NCBI RefSeq assembly: GCF_019430905.1
Contig: NZ_JAHYCA010000008.1
Coordinates: forward strand, 124,001-188,000
Direction: 5' to 3'
Length of the DNA: 64,000 bases
Source: Billgrantia antri
Lineage (GTDB): Bacteria > Pseudomonadota > Gammaproteobacteria > Pseudomonadales > Halomonadaceae
Every line of letters begins with the position of its first letter. Position 1 is the stretch's first letter. This document shows, piece by piece, positions 17,839-25,998 of this stretch. Both the position numbers and the translations under genes were made by a program. The notes beneath the pieces were generated by a model. It was not told the origin of the DNA and made no database searches. It worked only from the letters and a program-made list of their open reading frames with translations.

Positions 17839-17852
17839 TTGCCTATTGGCAA
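17839..17852. promoter_or_regulatory. Candidate operator TTGCC-TATT-GGCAA upstream of adhC
   Basis: Perfect 5-bp half-sites with a 4-base spacer (6-bp half-sites if the flanking G and C are counted) in the 169-base spacer between pqqF and adhC. The same half-sites and spacing recur at 23903-23916 between pqqA and xoxF. The factor is unknown; no regulator gene lies in this block. Confidence 0.5.
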
Positions 17853-17891
17853 CATTCGCTAGAGAGGAGGGCGTGGAAAAAGCGGCGGGCT

Positions 17892-20363
17892 TCAGCGCGG
17901 CTGGTGCAGCCACCAGCGCTGTGACAGACGACCCGCGGCGAGATCCTTTGCCAGCTCGAGCAGCGAGTCGGCATGCAGTGTGGCCAGCGCCTGCGACTCG
18001 GCCTCCCAGGGCAGCGGCGGCCAGGGCAGCGGAGGAGGACTCAGGGAGGCCTGGCGACGCAGCGCCTGCCACAGCTGGTCGATGGCCTCGGCCTGGGTCT
18101 CGGGGGAGCCGGCATGGGCGAGCAGGCCACGCTTGCGACGCTCCATCTCCGCTGCGGTGAGGTGCGTCAGCGCTTCGCCCTGCTGGGCCAGGAAGTCGCC
18201 AATGGCCTGGCGCAGCTCGCCAGCCTCGGTGTGAGGGGATTGCACCACGTAGCCCAGGCGGGGCACGCCAGACGCTTCACGATAGCGCACCACCGCCACG
18301 TAGCCCAGGCCGCGTCGCTGGCGCATCTCTTGCTGGAAGCCGGCGTCGTGGCACTGGGCCAGCAGGCGCAGCAGCCAGCGGCTGCGCGGCGAGTCATCGG
18401 GGCCGGCGACTTCCAGCATCGCGACGTGGTCGTCGCCCTGGGGCGGCAACCAGAGGGTATCGTTGCCGTCATTGTTGGCCTCGTGACAGGTTTCGCTGGT
18501 CTGGTGGGTTGAGCAGCGCTCGGCGAGGCTGTCCAGCATTGTCTGGGCCGCCTCGCCGAGTGCATCGCTGCTTACCCAGCCCAGCATCGGCAAAGCCCCG
18601 GCTCGCCCGACCCCGAGCGTCGAGGCTTCGAGCCGAGCCAGCAGACGCTGGGCCAGCAGCCCCGCCGGCGGGTCAGATGGGCATGGGAGGGGCAGCGGTG
18701 GCCAGCATGCCAACGCCAACTCCGCCAGGGAGCCGAGTCGCTTGGCCGCTCCGCTGGCGATCAGCCAGTCGCCGCGGGCGTCACCGCCACAGACAAGCTG
18801 CAGCCCCTGGGCGAGGGCAGACTGGCGCAATGGCAGCAGGTTCTGCCGCCACTGGAAAAGACGTGCACTCTGCGTTGAGGCCGGGGCGGGCCAGCCCAGG
18901 CAGAGGCTGGCCGCCGGGGGGGCGGTCAGCCGTAGCGGCTCACCGTGCCAGAGCGTAACGCGTTCATCCCGGTACAGCAGGCGTGGCGTCGGGTCCTCAG
19001 CGCTCGCTTGGGGCCGGTGCTCGGCGAGAACAGGGGGAGCCCGCCAGGGCAGCGGCACCCGCTCCGTCGGCAGTGGCTGGGGGCGCCAGCGGGTCCCGGT
19101 CTCGCCCAGCGTCTTCCAAAGCCCGCTGGCAGCGGGGGCATGCCAGAGCAGCCGGCACTGCTCGGGGGCCAGCCAGGGCAAGAGGGCGGCTTCCGCCAAG
19201 GCTTCGCCGCATGGTGCATGCTCCGCCGAGCCGGCCAGCTGCCTGGCGTGGCGCCGGGGCCAGGCGTCGAGATCCGCCACCGGTACGGGTGGGGCGGACA
19301 GCGCTGCGACGCTGGCCCGTTCGAGTGCCGAGCAGCAGGTAGCCAGTATTGCCTGCACCGTCTCCTCGTCCGGCGCTGGCGCCAGGCTCAGAGCCAGCGC
19401 CGCTCCCAGGCCAACGGGGTCGAGAGTCACCTCGAGCCGGTCGAGCTCGATGGCGGCCTGCAGGGTGGCCGCGAGGCGCCCATCGGCAAGCCGGGCCGCC
19501 ACGGCCATGAGCCAGTCGCCATGGGCAATGGCCTGCTCGTCGGGCAGGGGCCAGAAGAGTTCGAGCGAAGAGGCGCCGGTTTGGGGCATGGGCGGGTGCC
19601 ATGCCACGCCGCCGGGCTGAGCCCAGCGCCAGGCCCGCCGCGGCGGCACGTCGCCAGTCGGCAGCGCCATGCCATGGCGCATGAGCAGCTCGAGCTGTGC
19701 CTCGAGCGGCAGAGGGCCCAGCGACACCAGGGCCATGCGCCCGGCTCGGTAGTGATGGCCATGGAAGTCGGCGAGTCGTGCGGCTAGATGGGAGCCCTCG
19801 TTGCCCAGGGTGGCGCGGTTGCCGGCATGGCAGTGCCGGGCGGGATGCCCTTCGCGGCAGAGCCGGCCGAGTGCCATCAGCCGATGCAGCGCCGGGTCGG
19901 CCAGCCGGGCATGGAACTCCGCCTCGAGGACCTCCACCTCGCGGGCGACGAGGCCGGGGTCGAAGCGGGGTCGTGCCAGCATGTCCACCAGCCGGACCAG
20001 GCCCTCGTCGGTAGCGGCGGGAGGCAGCTGCAGGTGCACCTCGGTCGTGGTTTCGTCGGTGCGAGCGTTGTAGCGTCCGCCCCGCTGGCCGACCCAGCCG
20101 GCCAGCTCGCCTGCCCCGGGAAAGTCCGCCGAGCCCAGGAACAGGGCATGCTCGAGCAGATGGGCCAGCCCGCGGCAGTCGTCGGCTTCGTCCAGGTAGC
20201 CCACGCCTGCGGCGCCGACCAGACGCTGCCAGCGAGCGTTGGGCACTTCGGCGGCGGAAACGGTCAGGCCGTTGACCAGGCGGGCTTCAAGCAGCCGGCT
20301 GCCCGGCGGTAGCCCCGCGCGCCGGGCAAGCTCGTCGTCGGAAACCGCGGATGTGTGGTTCAT
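17892..20363 (-). CDS. pqqF: PqqF-like M16 zinc peptidase
   Basis: 823 residues, insulinase/pitrilysin type. The inverted zinc motif HxxEH is H68-LL-E71-H72 (HLLEHALFLG), with the third ligand expected in the EVEVLEAEFHARL helix about 75 residues later. PqqF with PqqG-type partners cuts the PqqA precursor after PqqE has crosslinked Glu and Tyr. Its start overlaps the pqqE stop by four bases (ATGA), so it is the last gene of the pqq operon. No separate pqqG-like gene is seen. C-terminal half is less conserved and lacks a second zinc site, as usual for M16 proteins. Confidence 0.9.
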   Translation of the reverse strand: MNHTSAVSDDELARRAGLPPGSRLLEARLVNGLTVSAAEVPNARWQRLVGAAGVGYLDEADDCRGLAHLLEHALFLGSADFPGAGELAGWVGQRGGRYNARTDETTTEVHLQLPPAATDEGLVRLVDMLARPRFDPGLVAREVEVLEAEFHARLADPALHRLMALGRLCREGHPARHCHAGNRATLGNEGSHLAARLADFHGHHYRAGRMALVSLGPLPLEAQLELLMRHGMALPTGDVPPRRAWRWAQPGGVAWHPPMPQTGASSLELFWPLPDEQAIAHGDWLMAVAARLADGRLAATLQAAIELDRLEVTLDPVGLGAALALSLAPAPDEETVQAILATCCSALERASVAALSAPPVPVADLDAWPRRHARQLAGSAEHAPCGEALAEAALLPWLAPEQCRLLWHAPAASGLWKTLGETGTRWRPQPLPTERVPLPWRAPPVLAEHRPQASAEDPTPRLLYRDERVTLWHGEPLRLTAPPAASLCLGWPAPASTQSARLFQWRQNLLPLRQSALAQGLQLVCGGDARGDWLIASGAAKRLGSLAELALACWPPLPLPCPSDPPAGLLAQRLLARLEASTLGVGRAGALPMLGWVSSDALGEAAQTMLDSLAERCSTHQTSETCHEANNDGNDTLWLPPQGDDHVAMLEVAGPDDSPRSRWLLRLLAQCHDAGFQQEMRQRRGLGYVAVVRYREASGVPRLGYVVQSPHTEAGELRQAIGDFLAQQGEALTHLTAAEMERRKRGLLAHAGSPETQAEAIDQLWQALRRQASLSPPPLPWPPLPWEAESQALATLHADSLLELAKDLAAGRLSQRWWLHQPR

Positions 20364-21511
20364 GTACGGCAGAATACCCGCGATTCATGCACGTTGCGCA
20401 GGGTCAGCGCTTCCATTGGCGCGGCGGCGGCACCGGCCTCGCGGCGGGCGGCCTCGACCCGGTGGTGGTCCGGCGACAGCGAGCAGACCGGGTCGGTGGC
20501 GGTGGCGTCGCCGGTGAGCAGGTAGGCCTGGCAGCGGCAGCCGCCGACGTCCTGGTGGCGTTCGTCGCAGCTGCGGCAGGGTTCGCGCATCCAGCCGTCG
20601 CCGCGGTAGCGATTGAACGCCTCGCTGTCGTACCAGATCTCCCGTAGGCCCCGGTCGCGCACGTTGGGAAAACTCATCGGCAACATGCGCGCGCTATGGC
20701 AGGGCAGCACCGCACCGTCGGGCGCCACGGTCATGAAGATCGCGCCCCAGCCGCCCATGCACGCCTTGGGCCGCTCGGCGTAGTAGTCGGGCACCACGAA
20801 CAGCAGGCGCATGTCGCGGCCACGTTCGGCGAGACGCTCGCGCCAGCGTGCGGTGGTGGCCTCGGCCGTTTCGAGCTGCTCGCGGCTGGGCAGCAGGCCC
20901 TCGCGGTTGAGGTGGGCCCAGCCGTACATCTGGCAGTTGGCCAGCTCCACCGCGTCGGCGCCCAGCTCGTCGCACAGGGCGATGATCTCGTCGAGGCGGT
21001 CGATGTTGTGGCGGTGCAGCACCACGTTGAGCACCATGGGATAGCCGGCCGCCTTGACCGATCGGGCCATGGCCAATTTCTTGGCGTGGGCCTTGGGCGA
21101 GCCGGCCACCGCCGCGGCGACGTCGGGATCGGAGGCCTGCAGGCTGATCTGGATATGGTCGAGCCCGGCCGCGTGCAGCGCCTCGATGCGCGCCTCGTCG
21201 AGCCCCAGCCCGGAGGTGATCAGGTTGGTGTAGAAGCCCAGGCGGCGCGCCTCAGCCACCAGCGTCTCGAGGTCGCGCCGCACCAGCGGCTCGCCGCCGG
21301 AAAAGCCCATCTGCACCGCGCCCATGGCGCGGGCCTGGGTCAGGACATCGATCCACTCCTCGGTGGAGAGCTCCTCCTTCACCGCGGCGAAGTCGAGCGG
21401 ATTGGAGCAGTAGGCGCACTGCAGCGGGCAGCGGTAGGTCAGCTCGGCGAGCAGCCACAGCGGGGCGCCGGTAGCGCCGTTGACGGCAGTGGTGTGGGTA
21501 CGGTCAGTCAT
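20360..21511 (-). CDS. pqqE: PqqA peptide cyclase, radical SAM enzyme
   Basis: 383 residues. Radical SAM cluster C28-x3-C32-x2-C35 (CPLQCAYC) and a C-terminal SPASM region with further cysteines (CMGGWG, EPCRSCDERHQDVGGCRCQ). It makes the carbon-carbon bond between Glu and Tyr of PqqA while PqqA is held by PqqD. The ATG at 21511 lies 8 bases inside pqqD, so the genes overlap; a longer start at 21592 lies deep inside pqqD and is rejected. The downstream stop overlaps pqqF. Confidence 0.96.
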   Translation of the reverse strand: MTDRTHTTAVNGATGAPLWLLAELTYRCPLQCAYCSNPLDFAAVKEELSTEEWIDVLTQARAMGAVQMGFSGGEPLVRRDLETLVAEARRLGFYTNLITSGLGLDEARIEALHAAGLDHIQISLQASDPDVAAAVAGSPKAHAKKLAMARSVKAAGYPMVLNVVLHRHNIDRLDEIIALCDELGADAVELANCQMYGWAHLNREGLLPSREQLETAEATTARWRERLAERGRDMRLLFVVPDYYAERPKACMGGWGAIFMTVAPDGAVLPCHSARMLPMSFPNVRDRGLREIWYDSEAFNRYRGDGWMREPCRSCDERHQDVGGCRCQAYLLTGDATATDPVCSLSPDHHRVEAARREAGAAAAPMEALTLRNVHESRVFCRT

Positions 21512-21800
21512 GCTGGATCCACCCTTGTCGTGCGGCGTCGAGCAGGAATTCGTGCACGTCCCGTTCGATCTCCGCGGCGGGGGCATCGGCAAACCGGGCC
21601 TGCAGGTTCGCCACTACGTCTGCCACGTCGCGCTGGCCGTCGAGCTGGCCGTCGAGCTGGCCGAGGATGGCCCCGGCACTGTCGTTGAGCTGCACCATGC
21701 CCTCGGGATAGAGCAGCACGTGGCGGCCCTGGGCTTCCTCCCACTGCAGGCGCCAGCCCGGGCGCAGGCGATAGACGCTGGTTGACTCGATCATAGCCAT
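21504..21800 (-). CDS. pqqD: PQQ biosynthesis peptide chaperone PqqD
   Basis: 98 residues (96 if the second Met is used). Winged-helix RRE domain that presents PqqA to PqqE; RLRPGWRLQWEEAQGRHVLLYPEG and LNDSAGAIL are the family core. The start overlaps the pqqC stop by one base (TGATG). Oddity: an in-frame 12-base direct duplication gives GQLDGQLDGQRD where most PqqD proteins have one such unit, adding about four residues at the turn after the LNDSAGAIL strand. Confidence 0.94.
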   Translation of the reverse strand: MAMIESTSVYRLRPGWRLQWEEAQGRHVLLYPEGMVQLNDSAGAILGQLDGQLDGQRDVADVVANLQARFADAPAAEIERDVHEFLLDAARQGWIQHD

Positions 21801-22588
21801 CAAAGCCCCCGGTGGTAAACGCGCTGGTCGGTGATGCTGTGGTAGGGCGGGCGCTCGAGCTGGTAGGCCAGGGTCATGGCGTCGAGCATGCTCCACAATA
21901 CGTCGAGCTTGAACTGCAGGATCTCCAGGGCGCGCTGCTGGGCGGCGGCGGTGGTGCATACCGCCAATGCCACCTCGAGGCCATGGTCGACGTCGCGCCG
22001 CGCTTCCTTCAGGCGCTTGCGGAAGTAGCCGTAGCCGGCCTCGTCGATCCAGGGATAGTGGGTCGGCCAGGTGTCGAGCCGGCTCCTGTGCGCCTGGGGG
22101 GCGAACAGTTCGGTCAGCGAGGAAATCGCCGCCTCCTGCCAGCTCGCCAGGCGCACGAAGTTGACATAGGCGTCCACGGCGAAGCGCACGCCGGGCAGCA
22201 CGTGCTCCTGGGCCCACAGTTCGTCGCGGGTCAGCCCCACCGCCTCGCCGAGGGTCAGCCACGCCTCGATGCCGCCCCCGTCGTCGTCATGGCCGTCGTG
22301 GTCGAGCAGGCGCTGGATCCAGCGGCGGCGCGTGGCGGCATCGGGGCAGTTGGCCAGTAGCGCGGCATCCTTCTGCGGAATCATTACCTGGTAATAGAAG
22401 CGGTTGGCCACCCAGCCGCGAATCTGCTCCGGCGTGGCGCGCCCCTCGGCCATGTCGACCTGATAGGGGTGATGGATATGGTAGTAGTCACCCTTGGCCA
22501 GCAGGGCTTCGCGAAAGGCCTGCGGAGACAGGGCCGGTGCGTCGGCCTCGGCCGTGGAGGCAGCGAAAGGCGATGCGATGGAACTCAT
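21800..22588 (-). CDS. pqqC: Pyrroloquinoline-quinone synthase
   Basis: 262 residues. Cofactor-less oxidase that performs the final ring closure and eight-electron oxidation to PQQ. The segments YYHIHHPYQVDMAEG, WVANRFYYQ and IPQKDAALLANC are highly characteristic and include active-site His, Tyr and Arg residues. GGAAGGAAGCG precedes the ATG. It begins 68 bases after pqqB and overlaps pqqD at its end. Confidence 0.97.
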   Translation of the reverse strand: MSSIASPFAASTAEADAPALSPQAFREALLAKGDYYHIHHPYQVDMAEGRATPEQIRGWVANRFYYQVMIPQKDAALLANCPDAATRRRWIQRLLDHDGHDDDGGGIEAWLTLGEAVGLTRDELWAQEHVLPGVRFAVDAYVNFVRLASWQEAAISSLTELFAPQAHRSRLDTWPTHYPWIDEAGYGYFRKRLKEARRDVDHGLEVALAVCTTAAAQQRALEILQFKLDVLWSMLDAMTLAYQLERPPYHSITDQRVYHRGL

Positions 22589-22656
22589 GAGGCGCTTCCT
22601 TCCCTTGCATGGCGTAGTGATGGCTATTGTTGTGACGTCAACCGCGGTAGTCGGGT

Positions 22657-23583
22657 TCAGATCTCCAGGCGCATGCCGTCGAAGGCGACCTCGATGCCGG
22701 CGTCACTCAGCGTGGCTCGCTCGGGCGAGCGCTCATCGAGGATCGGGTTGGTGTTGTTGATGTGGATCAGCACCCGGCGGGTGGCGCGCGGCAGAGCCTC
22801 CAGCTCCTCCAGCAACCCACCTCTGCCCGCCAGCGCCAGGTGGCCCATATCGGTGCCGGTTGCCTTTCCCACACCGGCGCGGATCAGCTCGTCGTCATGC
22901 CACAGGGTGCCATCGACGAGCACGCAGTCCGCCTGGCTCAGAAAACCACGTACCCGTTCGTCGAGCCGGCCGAGTCCCGGCGCATAGAACAGCCGCGTGC
23001 CGCACTTGCGGTCCTCGATCAGCAGGCCGATGTTATCGCCCGGGGTGGGTGCGCCGCGACGCGGCGAATAGGGCGGTGCGTTGCTGGTCAGCGCCACGGC
23101 AGTGAAGGTCAGGCCGGGGCAGGCCGGGACCTCGAACTCGCCTTCGTGGTGGGCTTCATCGATGGCGATGGGACGCCAGTGCAAGCCGCCCCAGTGCTCC
23201 AGCATGGTAAACAGCGGGAAGCCGCTGCTCAGGTCCTGGTGCACGTTGGGCGTGCACCAGACATCGAAGGGGCATCCCTCGCGTAGCGACAGCAGGCCGG
23301 TGGCATGATCGATCTGGGCGTCCACCAGTAGCACGCCGCCGATGCCGCTGTCGCGCGGGATCCGTCGCGGGTGAAGTTCGGGGTTGGCGGCCAACTGGGT
23401 GCGGATGTCGGGCGAGGCATTGCACAACAGCCAGCGCTCGCCGTCGCTGCTGATGGCGATCGACGACTGCGTGCGAGGGGTTGCCTCGATGCTGCCCTCA
23501 CGTAGGCTGCGGCACAGCGAGCAGTTGCAGTTCCACTGAGGAAAGCCGCCGCCTGCTGCAGCGCCCAGTACCAGTACATGCAT
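22657..23583 (-). CDS. pqqB: PqqB, metallo-beta-lactamase-fold PQQ biosynthesis protein
   Basis: 308 residues from the ATG at 23583, which has CGGAG upstream. N-terminus MHVLVLGAAAGGGFPQWNCN with the CSLC pair, then DAQIDHATGLL in place of the usual HxHxDH hydrolase motif, as in other PqqB. Recent work on the family assigns hydroxylation of the crosslinked Glu-Tyr; older texts suggested a transport role. It lies downstream of pqqA across an intrinsic terminator. Confidence 0.95.
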   Translation of the reverse strand: MHVLVLGAAAGGGFPQWNCNCSLCRSLREGSIEATPRTQSSIAISSDGERWLLCNASPDIRTQLAANPELHPRRIPRDSGIGGVLLVDAQIDHATGLLSLREGCPFDVWCTPNVHQDLSSGFPLFTMLEHWGGLHWRPIAIDEAHHEGEFEVPACPGLTFTAVALTSNAPPYSPRRGAPTPGDNIGLLIEDRKCGTRLFYAPGLGRLDERVRGFLSQADCVLVDGTLWHDDELIRAGVGKATGTDMGHLALAGRGGLLEELEALPRATRRVLIHINNTNPILDERSPERATLSDAGIEVAFDGMRLEI

Positions 23584-23607
23584 GCGAGGCTCCGTACCGA
23601 ACATGGA

Positions 23608-23641
23608 TAAAAACGGCTGACGCCCAGGAAGAGCGTCAGCC
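23608..23641 (-). terminator. Intrinsic terminator/attenuator between pqqA and pqqB
   Basis: GGCTGACGC (23615-23623) and GCGTCAGCC (23633-23641) form a perfect 9-bp stem with a 9-base loop. On the minus strand the stem is followed by GTTTTTAT, an intrinsic terminator pattern. It would stop most transcripts after pqqA, making the precursor peptide message more abundant than pqqBCDEF. Confidence 0.85.
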
Positions 23642-23664
23642 GGTCAATGCTGCCCAAGAAAAGA

Positions 23665-23736
23665 TCAGCGGTTGGATATGTATAGCGTCACTTCGAAGCC
23701 GAGACGCAGGTCGGTATACGCAGGCTTGGTCCACAT
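23665..23736 (-). CDS. pqqA: PQQ precursor peptide PqqA
   Basis: 23 codons: MWTKPAYTDLRLGFEVTLY followed by ISNR. The crosslinked pair is Glu15 and Tyr19 in the EVTLY motif, from which PQQ is built. Preceded by GGAGG with good spacing. It is the first gene of the pqqABCDEF run and is separated from pqqB by a terminator hairpin. It is too short for ordinary gene callers. Confidence 0.97.
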   Translation of the reverse strand: MWTKPAYTDLRLGFEVTLYISNR

Positions 23737-24071
23737 AGGAGGCCCTCCACATTGGGTGGATTTCGTTGCATGCACTCCACCAGTAAAGCAGCGAACGGCG
23801 TGACTGCCTTTCGACCTAAGTCGCATGCCTCAAAAGCAAGCACGAGCGTAACGCGTTGAAACGCCGCCGTGATGCGGCTCGATGAAGTATTTGAAAAGAT
23901 TGTTGCCAAGGGGCAATAGACTTTTGACCTTAAAGCGATGCCTAAATCATGCCTTCCGACCTGTGGCTAGGAAAAGTTGTGCTAGACCTTCTCAATGTCA
24001 ATAGCTGAAACACAACGATACAAGATGTGCCGTTTCCCCAGGCACACCTTCAGTGAGACGGAGACAACGCC
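23737..24071. promoter_or_regulatory. Divergent promoter region of pqqA and the quinoprotein alcohol dehydrogenase
   Basis: 335 noncoding bases between pqqA (minus) and xoxF (plus), AT-richer than the flanks. It holds the TTGCC-N4-GGCAA palindrome (23903-23916) nearly midway. A possible plus-strand -35 TTGACC is at 23925-23930, but I see no convincing -10. No start codon with a good ribosome binding site and family resemblance is present. Confidence 0.5.
23903..23916. promoter_or_regulatory. Candidate operator TTGCC-AAGG-GGCAA between pqqA and xoxF
   Basis: Same half-sites and 4-base spacing as the palindrome in front of adhC. Centred about 163 bases from the xoxF start and 173 from the pqqA start, so it could serve both promoters. 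Confidence 0.5.
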
Positions 24072-25895
24072 ATGCTTAGGGAGACAGGTTACGCAGTCAT
24101 GGCCATTGGGTTGATGGCCACAACGGCGGCTCATGCCAATCAAAATCAACTCGAGCTTCAACAAAATCCGGAATACTGGGCGACCCAGCTGGGTAACTAC
24201 CAAGGTAACCGCTTCAGCGAGCTGGACCAGATCAATCGCGACAATGTGGATGAGCTGCGCGCTGTGTGGCAGTTTTCCACCGGCGTACTGCGTGGTCACG
24301 AAGGCGGCCCCCTCTATGTCGGTGATGGTCGTCTGTACATTCACACCCCCTTCCCCAACAAGGTTTTCGCCCTCGACCTGGAAGACGAGGGTCGCGTGGT
24401 CTGGAGCTACGAGCCGGACCAGGACTCCCGTGTCATACCGGTAATGTGCTGTGACACGGTCAATCGCGGGCTGGCCTACGCCGACGGCCGCCTGTTCCTC
24501 GGCCAGGCCGACAATACCCTGATCGCGCTGGATTCGGAAACGGGCGAGCTGCTGTGGGAGGTCAGCAACGGCGACCATACCGTTGGCGAGACCAACACCA
24601 TGTCGCCGCTGGTGGTCCACGACAAGGTTTTGATCGGTGTCAGCGGCGGCGAGTACGGCATTCGTGGTCATATGACCGCTTACGATGTCGAGACCGGTGA
24701 ACAGGTGTGGCGAGGTTACTCCACCGGCCCCGACGACGAAGTGCTGATCGATCCCGAGACCACCACCATGCTGGGCGAGCCGATCGGCGAGTCCGATCTC
24801 GGCGTCTCCACCTGGCCCGAGGGCGAATGGGAGCGTGGCGGTGGTGCCCCATGGGGCTGGGTCACCTACGACCCCGAGCTCGACCTGGTCTACTACGGCA
24901 CCGGCAACCCCGGCACCTGGAACCCCGAGCAGCGCACCAAGGACGGCGAGCCCGCCGACAACAAGTGGGCCATCACGGTATTTGCCCGCGATCCCAACGA
25001 TGGGACGGTCAAGTGGGTCTATCAGAAGGTGCCCTTCGACGAGTGGGACTACGATGGGGTCAACGAGAACCAGCTGATCGACATCGAATACGAGGGCGAG
25101 CAGCGCAAGGGCCTGGCGATCATCGACCGTACCGGCTTCGGCTTCCTGCTCGATCGCGAAACCGGTGAGCTGCTGGTGGCCGAAAAGTTCGCCCCCGAGA
25201 CCAACTGGGCCGACAGCTACGACATGGAGACCGGACGGCCCAACGTCAACGAGCAGTACAGCACCTACCGGCAGGGGGTGGGCGTCAACACCACCGACAT
25301 CTGCCCCACCGCCATGGGCGCCAAGAACATGCAGCCGACTGCCTACTCGCCGCGCACCGGGCTGATCTATGCCGGCATCAACCGGATCTGCATGAACTAC
25401 GAGCCCTTCGAAGCCGAATACGTGGCTGGCCAGCCCTACGTCGGTGCCACCCTGACCATGATGCCGGCACCGACGCAGAACGGCAGCATGGAGGGTCGCA
25501 TGGGCAGCTTCATCGCCTGGGATCCTGTGGCTGGCGAAACCGTGTGGGAGATCGATGAACGCTTCGCGGTGTGGAGCGGGGCGCTGGCCACGGCCGGTGA
25601 CCTGGCCTTCTACGGTACGTTGGAAGGGCACGTGAAGGCGGTCGATATCGAAACCGGCGAGGAGCTGTGGCGCTTCAAGACGCCCTCCGGGATCATCGGT
25701 AACGTCAACACCTTCATGCACGAAGGCAAGCAGTACGTGGCCGTACTCTCCGGCGTCGGCGGCTGGGCCGGCATCGGCCTCGCGGCCGGCCTGGAAAATC
25801 CCGAGGAGGGGCTGGGTGCGGTGAGTGCCTTCTCCGCCCTGGGGGACTACACCAAGCTCGGCGGTGTGCTGACGGTGTTCGCGCTGCCGGATTGA
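24072..25895 (+). CDS. xoxF: PQQ-dependent alcohol dehydrogenase, lanthanide type (XoxF-like)
   Basis: 607 residues with a Sec signal peptide (cleavage likely after AAHA, about residue 22), so periplasmic. Eight-bladed quinoprotein with tryptophan-docking repeats. Vicinal Cys126-Cys127 form the disulfide over PQQ; metal ligands are Glu194 (GGEYGIRG) and Asn279 (GTGNP); the catalytic base is Asp326 in FDEWDYDG. Asp328, two residues later, is the extra acidic ligand that marks lanthanide-dependent enzymes (XoxF, PedH, ExaF); calcium enzymes have Ala, Ser or Thr there. Whether the substrate is methanol, ethanol or an aromatic alcohol cannot be fixed, but cytochrome and XoxJ-like genes follow directly. 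Divergent from pqqA. Confidence 0.9.
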   Translation: MLRETGYAVMAIGLMATTAAHANQNQLELQQNPEYWATQLGNYQGNRFSELDQINRDNVDELRAVWQFSTGVLRGHEGGPLYVGDGRLYIHTPFPNKVFALDLEDEGRVVWSYEPDQDSRVIPVMCCDTVNRGLAYADGRLFLGQADNTLIALDSETGELLWEVSNGDHTVGETNTMSPLVVHDKVLIGVSGGEYGIRGHMTAYDVETGEQVWRGYSTGPDDEVLIDPETTTMLGEPIGESDLGVSTWPEGEWERGGGAPWGWVTYDPELDLVYYGTGNPGTWNPEQRTKDGEPADNKWAITVFARDPNDGTVKWVYQKVPFDEWDYDGVNENQLIDIEYEGEQRKGLAIIDRTGFGFLLDRETGELLVAEKFAPETNWADSYDMETGRPNVNEQYSTYRQGVGVNTTDICPTAMGAKNMQPTAYSPRTGLIYAGINRICMNYEPFEAEYVAGQPYVGATLTMMPAPTQNGSMEGRMGSFIAWDPVAGETVWEIDERFAVWSGALATAGDLAFYGTLEGHVKAVDIETGEELWRFKTPSGIIGNVNTFMHEGKQYVAVLSGVGGWAGIGLAAGLENPEEGLGAVSAFSALGDYTKLGGVLTVFALPD

Positions 25896-25909
25896 GCCGG
25901 TTCATGATC

Positions 25910-25938
25910 GGGCGGGTATGGCGATGCCATACCCGCCC
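25910..25938 (+). terminator. Strong hairpin just after xoxF
   Basis: GGGCGGGTATGGC (25910-25922) and GCCATACCCGCCC (25926-25938) pair perfectly over 13 bp around GAT, followed by a weakly T-rich stretch (ATCCTTGTCTTT). It probably acts as a partial terminator or 3' stabiliser that makes the dehydrogenase message more abundant than the following genes. Confidence 0.7.
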
Positions 25939-25998
25939 ATCCTTGTCTTTCCGGCGGCGTCGTCCACGATGCGCCCGAGTTGTAGAAGGAAGTCCTGC

